A stretch of 64,000 nt of DNA. It comes from Cytophagaceae bacterium SCN 52-12. Lineage in GTDB: Bacteria; Bacteroidota; Bacteroidia; Cytophagales; Spirosomataceae. Position numbers and translations under genes: made by a program. Position 1 is the stretch's first letter; each line of letters starts with the position of its first letter. Below the pieces are notes generated by a model, which had not been told where the DNA came from, did no database searches, and saw nothing but the letters and a program-made list of their open reading frames with translations. Of this stretch, positions 34,087 to 40,572 are shown in pieces. The stretch lies in assembly GCA_001724175.1 (NCBI GenBank), contig MEDT01000039.1:1-64000 (forward strand), written 5' to 3'.

Positions 34087-34249
34087 AGCTATGGCAGCCC
34101 TTACATTGGTTGAGGTTGGGTACCAGGAATTTGTGTTTGTATTTCTTGCCATCCAGGTACGTATACGATACATCGACGGTTTCCCCGGCTACCTCCAGGC
34201 GGGCGTCTTTCTGATCTTTGTCCCAAACAAGCCGATCGCTTTCAAAATA
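34055..34249 (-). pseudogene. Fragment of a c-type cytochrome gene (SO2930 diheme-like)
   Basis: The reverse frame encodes about 64 residues beginning YFESDRLVWDKDQKDARLEV, later GKKYKHKFLVPNLN and the heme motif QCKGCHSFNEKLL, then stops after VPRI. The order 'EV-G-TVDVSYTY ... VPNxNQCKGCHS ... KLL' resembles the SO2930 family of diheme cytochromes. A stop at 34250-34252 bounds it upstream, and its 3' end runs into the antitoxin gene on the other strand. It is a gene scrap, not a functional gene. Confidence 0.7.
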
Positions 34250-34433
34250 TTAAGAAAATTTTGAATCGTACGTTTCCCGGGGTTAAAGTTTATCGCTGCA
34301 TCCGGCTCCGGGCTAATGTGTAACGGCACCGTCCCATTTCTCACGGAATTGACAAGACAGATAGTAAAGAGGGCCGCAAACTACCCTTCTATCGGATACC
34401 GCGGCCCGTAACTGACTACCGGAAGCTTTTATG
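34250..34433. other. Non-coding gap next to gene scars
   Basis: No gene is supported here. One weak long-loop inverted repeat (GGGCCGC at 34371-34377 and GCGGCCC at 34401-34407, 23-nt loop) lies just beyond the 3' end of the minus-strand operon and could contribute to termination. Confidence 0.3.
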
Positions 34434-35312
34434 TTACTTTTTAACCTCCACGACGGCGATAACGGGGAGATGGTCGGAATAATATCTTCCTTCCTGCTGG
34501 TCGGTAATGGTGGCGTGCTGCAGCACCCGGACTTTATCGCTCACAAAAATGAAGTCGATTTTTGCCCTGAGGGGCTCTTTTCTTACAAAAAAACCGCTGG
34601 AAGTCCTCACCGGTCCGTAGTGAGGCGTTTCGGAAAGCCCGATCGCATCTTTCAGTATACCGTCCTTTGTTAAATTCTGATAGGTGACCGATTCGGGAGT
34701 CGCATTGAAATCCCCGGTTACGATTACCGCCGGCTGTCCCGTATGCCGCAAGGTATGCCGCCGGATCTGCTCAAGGATCACTTTGGCGCTTTCCTGCCTG
34801 GCGATTTCACCTCTGTGATCTAAATGGGTGTTGAAGAAGAAAAACGTCTTTTTCGCGGTTTTGTCTTTGAGCTTGCACCACGAAGCGGTCCGGGGATAGA
34901 AAGCATCCCAGCTTTTGCTTTCCTTTACGTCGGGTGTTTCCGACATCCAGAACGTACCCGACCCCTCGAGGGTAAAGCGGCTTTTCCTGTAAAAGACAGC
35001 GGTATATTCGCCGCTGGGGCCCTCCACCCTCGGCACCCCGTACCAGGCAAATTCCGGGAGCATTTTTTCGAGGTCGGCCAGCTGCGCGGGCTGCACTTCC
35101 TGTAAGCCGACAACGTCGGCACGATGATACCGTATCAGCGCCGCTACGTTTTCTTTGCGGTACTCCCACCCGTTTATGCTATCGATGGTATTCTTATACC
35201 TGATGTTGTAGCTCATCACACGCATCTCCTGCGCAAACAAACCTTCCGGCAGAAGAAAAATGAGCGCAATAGCCGGAAGAATGGAGGTAAATAATTTTGA
35301 TAAAGATTTCAT
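34434..35312 (-). CDS. Exported EEP-family hydrolase (endonuclease/exonuclease/phosphatase)
   Basis: This 292-residue protein has a Sec signal peptide (about 1-27, cut near GLFAQ). The EEP fold motifs are complete: MSYNIRYKN (metal Asn), VVGLQEVQ (catalytic Glu), FNTHLDHRGE (His), VTGDFNATPES (Asp/Asn), and SDHLPVIA (terminal Asp-His). EEP enzymes cleave phosphodiesters in nucleic acids, sphingomyelin or inositol phosphates. Export and its place as the last gene of a SusC/SusD locus point to an extracellular phosphodiester substrate rather than DNA repair. A second phosphoesterase gene lies immediately upstream in the operon (67-nt gap). Confidence 0.92.
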   Translation of the reverse strand: MKSLSKLFTSILPAIALIFLLPEGLFAQEMRVMSYNIRYKNTIDSINGWEYRKENVAALIRYHRADVVGLQEVQPAQLADLEKMLPEFAWYGVPRVEGPSGEYTAVFYRKSRFTLEGSGTFWMSETPDVKESKSWDAFYPRTASWCKLKDKTAKKTFFFFNTHLDHRGEIARQESAKVILEQIRRHTLRHTGQPAVIVTGDFNATPESVTYQNLTKDGILKDAIGLSETPHYGPVRTSSGFFVRKEPLRAKIDFIFVSDKVRVLQHATITDQQEGRYYSDHLPVIAVVEVKK

Positions 35313-35379
35313 GTATTGGTTTTTTAGTTATCAATATGGTAAAAGTCCAGCAGGGACAAGCTACCATTGATTCTGATTT

Positions 35380-36375
35380 TCACGGCTTTTTCTTCGCCCG
35401 CTCTTCACTCTGTTTGATAAAATCCACTCCTTCCAGCACAAACTTCGAGCTGTCTTCTTTGGTTTTCCGGTAATAGGGCGAATACATGGAGGCAGCTACG
35501 GTACCCTTGTCGATATCAAAGTCCAGCAGGCGGATATAGCCCCCGCCCAGGTCGTCATTCTGGTAATTCTGAAGGATCTGGTATACTTTATTCCCCGCTT
35601 CTCCGTCGTCGACTTTTAAAGCCGAGCTCATGACATGCCCGCTGAGTACAAACCTGATGTTCGGATGCTTTTTAACGAGGCTGCCGAATACGACCTGCGG
35701 GCTGAAATCGCCGTAGCCGGCGTTCCGGTCGGCGATTTCTCCCCGCGGCGTCAGGTGATAGTGTGTGAGTATGATGACGTTGTAGTTGAAATATTCCCTG
35801 ATAATGTCGCCAGCCCAGTTAACAGGCCCCATACGCGGGCAAAATTCCAGCACCATGACGAGCCAGTTGGTATCGCCGACCCGGAAAGTATAATAAGCGT
35901 TGTCGCTCTTCCCTTCCTCGTAGCGGCCCCGCTGGTGCGTAAAGCGGCTTACGGGGAAATAGGAGTTGAACTTGTAGGTTTTTCTCAGGTTCTGGTTTAC
36001 GTTGCCCGGCGCCGCGCTTCCGCTCAGGAAGCCCACCGCTTCGGTGTCGTGGTTGCCCAGGGCGATGGCATAGGGTATGTGATGCTTGTCCAGCATGTCA
36101 AAACCCCGGCTTGCCACTTCCCATTGGCCGTAATTGTCAAAATTCACCACATCTCCCACGTGCAGGAGCATAGGCATGTTGAGAGAATCTTTTTTGTCGA
36201 TAAGCCATTGGATGCGGCTGTAGAACATCTCATGATTGGCGGTTACCTCGGTTTGCGTATCGGGAAATACGGGCAGCGTGAATTTCTGGGCTACCCCGCT
36301 GCTGCAAGCCGCCAGGCAGGCTAAAACCGACAGTACGGCCGGTTTCAGGATTTTGTTTTCAGGCAAAAGTTTCAT
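35380..36375 (-). CDS. Calcineurin-like metallophosphoesterase, lipoprotein
   Basis: This 331-residue exported protein has lipobox LACLAACS (Cys near 24). The metallophosphoesterase motifs are in order: FPDTQTE (first metal site, DxQ variant), LHVGDVVNF (GD), ALGNHDTE (GNHD), ILTHYHL and FVLSGHVM. The DTQ start is the variant seen in CPPED1-like and related phosphoesterases. It should hydrolyse a phosphate mono- or diester outside the cytoplasm. It lies between the GH99-like gene and the EEP gene, which makes two phosphate-removing enzymes in one uptake locus. Confidence 0.9.
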   Translation of the reverse strand: MKLLPENKILKPAVLSVLACLAACSSGVAQKFTLPVFPDTQTEVTANHEMFYSRIQWLIDKKDSLNMPMLLHVGDVVNFDNYGQWEVASRGFDMLDKHHIPYAIALGNHDTEAVGFLSGSAAPGNVNQNLRKTYKFNSYFPVSRFTHQRGRYEEGKSDNAYYTFRVGDTNWLVMVLEFCPRMGPVNWAGDIIREYFNYNVIILTHYHLTPRGEIADRNAGYGDFSPQVVFGSLVKKHPNIRFVLSGHVMSSALKVDDGEAGNKVYQILQNYQNDDLGGGYIRLLDFDIDKGTVAASMYSPYYRKTKEDSSKFVLEGVDFIKQSEERAKKKP

Positions 36376-36417
36376 TATTTAAATTTTACAAAATAAAGAT
36401 TCGAAAAATAATCTTAC

Positions 36418-36492
36418 CGTGGTCTGTGTCCTCACAGACCACGACTACTGCCTCCTGTTGCTTTAATTCCGGTCTGTGGAGACACAGATCGG
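36418..36492 (-). repeat. Tandem hairpins (palindrome pair) between operon genes
   Basis: There are two stem-loops: CGTGGTCTGTG-TCCT-CACAGACCACG (36418-36443, perfect 11-bp arms) and CCGGTCTGTG-GAGA-CACAGATCGG (36469-36492, 10-bp arms, one mismatch). Both share GGTCTGTG and have 4-nt loops, so they are copies of one palindromic element, REP-like. They fill the 119-nt gap after the GH99-like gene, the second starting 2 nt past its stop, and may act as a processing or stability signal or a partial terminator. Confidence 0.7.
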
Positions 36493-36494
36493 GG

Positions 36495-37598
36495 TTATTT
36501 CTTTCCAATCACTTCTTTTACCGCTTTCAAGTATTTCGCTTCCGGGTCTCCCTTGGTAGGCACCAGGTACCCGCCTTCGCCCAATTCGTTCCAGGCGTAC
36601 AGGAGAACGATCCGTTCGCGGGTGGTTTCTTCGGGGTGCTCGTCCATCCAGGTGATGGCTTTCTTCAGGAAGTCTTTGAATTGATCTACAGTGCGTTCGG
36701 GAAAATACCAGCCGGGTTTCTGGTTCAGCCCCGATGCACCCTCCCACGGGCGCTTGTCCCAGCCGACGGTTACTTCAGGAATATAGGGCTTTTCCCCGGA
36801 ACCCGACCAGTTTTTAAGATGGGCCGCCACCAGTTCTGAATAAGGATGTGCTTCTGAACCCGCCGCGTATCCCGGGATGATGTTGTAGTGCGTCCGGTGC
36901 GTAAATCCTTTGGGTGAAGCCGAACCGCACCCCGCAATGGCGATGCCGTCGATGCCGCCGGCTCTGGCGGCCTGCTGCATCCTGGCGAGTCCTTCCTCAT
37001 CGATCCCTTTTGAGTCAAAAAGCACTACCAGGGGCTTTCCTTCGACGGTAATATGCTGAGGGTCATTGAAATAGGGGAGCCAGTATTTGACGGCCTCTCC
37101 CCAGTTTTCAGGCCCGATAATCTCCGATCCGGTATGGTTTGCCACGAGAAGGCCGAACTTGATACGATGCTTGTTCCTGGCCTTCATGTAAAGGTTGAGG
37201 CTGGTATGATGGGGGAGCGCCCCGATCGCTTCCGGGTTGATCGTGCCTTTATTGTCCCTCCAGTACCAGCAGAAAAGGAAAAAGCTGATGCCGTTATCAG
37301 CTGCGAGATCTATCTGCTTTTCCATAATTTCCAGGTCATCGTCGCGCCAGCCCCATACCGGCTCCCTTTCGGAGAATTCTTCGACGAACCTGCGGGTCAG
37401 GTGGGTAGGGGCATTTTTAGCCCAGGGCTCGTCGGGATTATCCGCATGCCTGTTCCGGCCTGCCCACCCGTCAAAATAATAAGCGCCGATCTCGACCTGC
37501 TTTTTGTCCGGAGCAGGCTGACCCAGGGAAGAAGGCATGTAACATGCCTGTATCGCAAGGGCGATCAGCCCTGCCGGAATTGATTTATACTTCAGCAT
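36495..37598 (-). CDS. Glycoside hydrolase family 99-like (WbsX-type) protein
   Basis: This 367-residue exported protein has a signal peptide with a possible lipobox (LAIQAC, Cys near 19). The body matches GH99-like/WbsX proteins: IGAYYFDGWAGRNRHADNPD (about 37-56), DNGISFFLFCWYWRD (about 112-126), KPLVVLFDSKGIDE (about 202), and YAWNELGEGGYLVPT (about 335-349) with the family's conserved acidic residues near the end. True GH99 enzymes are endo-alpha-mannosidases; the activity of this branch is less certain. Its position in a SusC/SusD operon supports a role in glycan cleavage. Confidence 0.88.
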   Translation of the reverse strand: MLKYKSIPAGLIALAIQACYMPSSLGQPAPDKKQVEIGAYYFDGWAGRNRHADNPDEPWAKNAPTHLTRRFVEEFSEREPVWGWRDDDLEIMEKQIDLAADNGISFFLFCWYWRDNKGTINPEAIGALPHHTSLNLYMKARNKHRIKFGLLVANHTGSEIIGPENWGEAVKYWLPYFNDPQHITVEGKPLVVLFDSKGIDEEGLARMQQAARAGGIDGIAIAGCGSASPKGFTHRTHYNIIPGYAAGSEAHPYSELVAAHLKNWSGSGEKPYIPEVTVGWDKRPWEGASGLNQKPGWYFPERTVDQFKDFLKKAITWMDEHPEETTRERIVLLYAWNELGEGGYLVPTKGDPEAKYLKAVKEVIGKK

Positions 37599-37602
37599 GT
37601 GC

Positions 37603-38619
37603 TTATTGCGAAATAACTGGTTGGTACACTTCCATTATCACACCTCTGTCGCGAACGACCAGCGTGTCGGTGGCGGAGTAGGTGTTTTTCCCGTCCGAGA
37701 ATTCGTAGCTGATATGGATCGCATCGCGTTTTTTGTTTCCCCATTCGTCGGCATCGCTGAGGAACTTCCCGGTCCCTTTGATTTCATAGGGAAAATCCTT
37801 CCCGCTGTTTACGGTACAGTTTTCGCCCGAGAAGGTAAGCAGGAGGTTCAGCGGACCCGTTACGATCGCGGAACGAAGGACGCCCGTTGCCGACACCTGG
37901 TTCTTGCTGGTAGTGGTCAGCTTCCATACCTCGTCTGAGGTAATATAGGGCTGCCTGTATGCTGTGGTCTCGGCGACTTGGCCCGTAGAATCTTTCAGTG
38001 TGCTCCTGCCCCTGTGGAAGTAGTTGCCGTGGTAAGGATTGACGTACCTGATGGCGAACATCGTGAAGTCCTTCGGAACGGCCTGCCAATGGGAAGTAAT
38101 CCTGGGATCGGGCGACGGCAATGCCGGATTGCCTCTCAGCACGCTGTCGAGATTGGTTACCTGGCTGATCCTGATGGGCACCACATAGGAGAGCCCTATG
38201 GCCAGCGTATCGTCGAAAAATGCGTCTTTCAGCTGTACCTCGATACTTCCGCTGACTTTTCCTGCCGGGATGACGATCTGGTCGGGGGAGCTTAGCGTAT
38301 AATATTCCTGGGGCAGCGGACGTATCGGCGTCTGGGTAGATGCAAACAGCGCCTTTTCACACAGGCTGTTGTCTACCTGTATTTTGAAAATACGGTCCAT
38401 GGTATTTTCGTAAACCCCTCCCATCGTGGTGGAAATGAGAAATTTATGATCGTTGTCGTTGGTGTTGTCATAAATGTCTTTTCCAAGCACCAGGGTCCGC
38501 ACCGGGTACTGATAGGGGAAATAGCCGGTAGTGTAATCGAAATCGGGGAATTCGATTTCCTGGTTTTTACAAGCCGCCAAGGCTGTGAGCAGCATCAGCG
38601 CAAATGTTGTTTTCTTCAT
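37603..38619 (-). CDS. DUF1735/DUF4361 (BT_3987-like) surface glycan-binding lipoprotein
   Basis: This 338-residue lipoprotein has lipobox LTALAAC (Cys near 17). The N-terminal half (about 30-155) fits DUF1735, with VRTLVLGKDIYDNTN and YYTLSSPDQIVIPAGKVSGS. The C-terminal half (about 165-330) fits DUF4361, with HWQAVPKDFTMFAIRYVNPYHGNYFHRG. Such proteins sit beside SusD as accessory surface glycan binders and have no catalytic site. It starts after a copy of the modular intercistronic repeat and ends 5 nt before the start of the next gene, so the two are coupled. Confidence 0.88.
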   Translation of the reverse strand: MKKTTFALMLLTALAACKNQEIEFPDFDYTTGYFPYQYPVRTLVLGKDIYDNTNDNDHKFLISTTMGGVYENTMDRIFKIQVDNSLCEKALFASTQTPIRPLPQEYYTLSSPDQIVIPAGKVSGSIEVQLKDAFFDDTLAIGLSYVVPIRISQVTNLDSVLRGNPALPSPDPRITSHWQAVPKDFTMFAIRYVNPYHGNYFHRGRSTLKDSTGQVAETTAYRQPYITSDEVWKLTTTSKNQVSATGVLRSAIVTGPLNLLLTFSGENCTVNSGKDFPYEIKGTGKFLSDADEWGNKKRDAIHISYEFSDGKNTYSATDTLVVRDRGVIMEVYQPVISQ

Positions 38620-38620
38620 C

Positions 38621-38788
38621 TGTATAAAAAGGTTATCAGCTTTCAGAAGTCAGCAATCAGCTCTTTGTCCCTGAGCCTGTCGAAGGGTTCATCGACGGCG
38701 GGCGGCGTACCGCGGGGCCGCCCAGGCTTTGTGCGCGATCTACTGCGCGGCTGATAGCTGATTCCTGACTGCTCATTGCTATTTCAAA
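38621..38788 (-). repeat. Modular intercistronic repeat (copy 2)
   Basis: Read on the minus strand this is the relative of 13425-13628: a block with AATCAGCTATC, a GC-rich middle, one ACCCTTCGACAGGCTCAGGG unit (38669-38688), then GCTGATTGCTGAC..CTGAAAGCTGATAACC and TTTTTATACAG ending at the start codon of the DUF1735 gene. The middle GC-rich module is in the opposite orientation compared with copy 1, which suggests shuffling of modules. Confidence 0.75.
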
Positions 38789-38792
38789 AGAG

Positions 38793-40556
38793 TTACCAGC
38801 CTTTGTTCTGCACTAAGGCGTTGTATTTGACCACTTCTGTTTCCGGTACCGGGCCGTAATGCATGTATTCGTTGCTGAAGGCGCGCGGCTCTACGTCAAC
38901 AACCGTCATCACGGAACCATTGATATTGATCCCCTTCGCGGGCTCGGTAAGATTTTCCTTCCAGCGTCGGAGGTCCCAGAAGCGGAAACCTTCAAAGCAC
39001 AGCTCCAGGCGTCTTTCATTACGGATTACCTTACGCATGTCTTCTTTCGTAACGACGGAGGCGAGGTAGGCGTCGGGCTGCGGGATGCCCGCCCGCTTGC
39101 GCAGGGCTTCTATGACATTGCGCGCCGAAAAGCCGGCTGCTCCCGTACCATCGGGCCCCCAGGCTTCGTTGGCAGCTTCTGCGTAAATGAGAAACAGCTC
39201 GGTGTAGCGCATGTGTACTTCGTAGTGCTTTTGGGTAGTAGACGAGACCGGGTTGAGGTTGACCTCCTCTACGAGCAGCTTTTTAAGATAATAGCCGGTA
39301 CGGGTCGAGCTCTCGATGGAGTCCTTGGCATTGACGCCTCCGCCGCGGCCGGTAAGAAGCGGTTTTCCTGAGAATGTGTTCCCGTTATAGGCAATGTAAA
39401 GCTGGAGGCGCGGGTCGCGGTTGGCATAGGGCGCCGACGGGTCGTAGTTGCTTGCCGGGTCAGTGATCGGGTATCCGTTTGCCGCCGGGAAGGCATCCAC
39501 CAGGTTCTGGGTGGGATTTACATTGCCCCGGCCAAACAGCGAGGGCGGGAAGTTGGCCTGCTCGCGTGTGTTGGAGTTGGCTACCGATCTTCGCCACAGG
39601 ATCTCTTTCTGGTCGATCGGCGAACCGGCCGAAACGTTCAGGGCATCCACCAGCGATTTCAGGTAAAAACGGTGTCCGGCAGGATCGATACCGGCAATTC
39701 CGCCGATGGTGTTGAGCACCTCTCCTGCAAAACCTGCCGTCTTTTCCCAGAGCGCCGTATTCCCGCTGTTGAATGCCGGGCTGGCTTCCAGCAGGGCCAC
39801 CCGGGCTTTCAGAGCCTTTGCCATCCTGGCGCTGATCCGCTGGTTGAGCTCATTGCCGAAAATAATATTGTAGTTGACCACCGACACGTTCTGATATCCC
39901 GGAGGCAGCTGGCCGGGGTCCGATATATTCCTGTAATCGTTCATGGTAAGGTATTCCAGCGACCGGTCGATATCGGAGTAAATCTGCGCGACGGATTGGG
40001 CGAAAGTAGCCCTGGGAATATTGAAGTCGGCGTTTACGTCAAGGAAACGGTCGATGACCGGGATCCCGAGCATCTGTCCGTCGGCCCCGGGGCCTGCCGT
40101 CGTGACCAGCAGGTGATACTGGAACAAGGCGCGCAGCGCATAAGCCTCTCCTTTGAAGCGCTGGGTGTACATCCATTGCAGTTCGGGGATGGATTGCTTC
40201 CAGTTTACCTCGTCTACCATATCGAGAAACTGGTTGATGCTCTGGATCGCTGCGATACAGTTTTCCCATTGGCTGACAGGGTTGAAAATGGCCGACCATT
40301 GGCCGGTAGCCATCCGCAGGTAGTTGTTCAGCTTATCGTTGCTGACCGCGTCGTCGGTGGCTACGTCGTTAAAGCTGAGGGAGTTGGTAGGGATTTTCGT
40401 ATAAGCCGCTATGAGTACGCCCTCGGCAAAAGAAGGGTTTTCATGAACACGATCGATCGTGGCATGATTGTCATCTACCGGGTCGAGCACGCCGCATGCC
40501 GACAGGTAAACGGTAAGCAGCAATGGCAGGCCGTAAGTCTTTATTGATTGTAACAT
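38793..40556 (-). CDS. SusD/RagB-family outer-membrane lipoprotein
   Basis: This 587-residue protein has lipobox VYLSAC (Cys about 22). SusD hallmarks are RFKGEAYALRALFQYHLLV (about 135-153), the helical YTELFLIYAEAANEAWG, and RNERRLELCFEGFRFWDLRRW (about 510-530). It is longer than the SusD at 13629 (503). It forms the lid for the SusC at 40573, from which it is separated by 16 nt. It is the second SusD of the locus. Confidence 0.93.
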   Translation of the reverse strand: MLQSIKTYGLPLLLTVYLSACGVLDPVDDNHATIDRVHENPSFAEGVLIAAYTKIPTNSLSFNDVATDDAVSNDKLNNYLRMATGQWSAIFNPVSQWENCIAAIQSINQFLDMVDEVNWKQSIPELQWMYTQRFKGEAYALRALFQYHLLVTTAGPGADGQMLGIPVIDRFLDVNADFNIPRATFAQSVAQIYSDIDRSLEYLTMNDYRNISDPGQLPPGYQNVSVVNYNIIFGNELNQRISARMAKALKARVALLEASPAFNSGNTALWEKTAGFAGEVLNTIGGIAGIDPAGHRFYLKSLVDALNVSAGSPIDQKEILWRRSVANSNTREQANFPPSLFGRGNVNPTQNLVDAFPAANGYPITDPASNYDPSAPYANRDPRLQLYIAYNGNTFSGKPLLTGRGGGVNAKDSIESSTRTGYYLKKLLVEEVNLNPVSSTTQKHYEVHMRYTELFLIYAEAANEAWGPDGTGAAGFSARNVIEALRKRAGIPQPDAYLASVVTKEDMRKVIRNERRLELCFEGFRFWDLRRWKENLTEPAKGININGSVMTVVDVEPRAFSNEYMHYGPVPETEVVKYNALVQNKGW

Positions 40557-40572
40557 ATTTCTTGTCTTAAAA

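Noticed and set aside
34016..34264. Plus-strand frame of 82 codons as a toxin partner of the antitoxin at 33862
   Set aside because: It overlaps the antitoxin by 70 nt, has no PIN or RelE motifs, and most of its length is antisense to the cytochrome c gene fragment.
34371..34407. Inverted repeat GGGCCGC/GCGGCCC as a proper terminator
   Set aside because: The loop of 23 nt and the absence of a U-run make it weak, so it is only mentioned within the gap entry.
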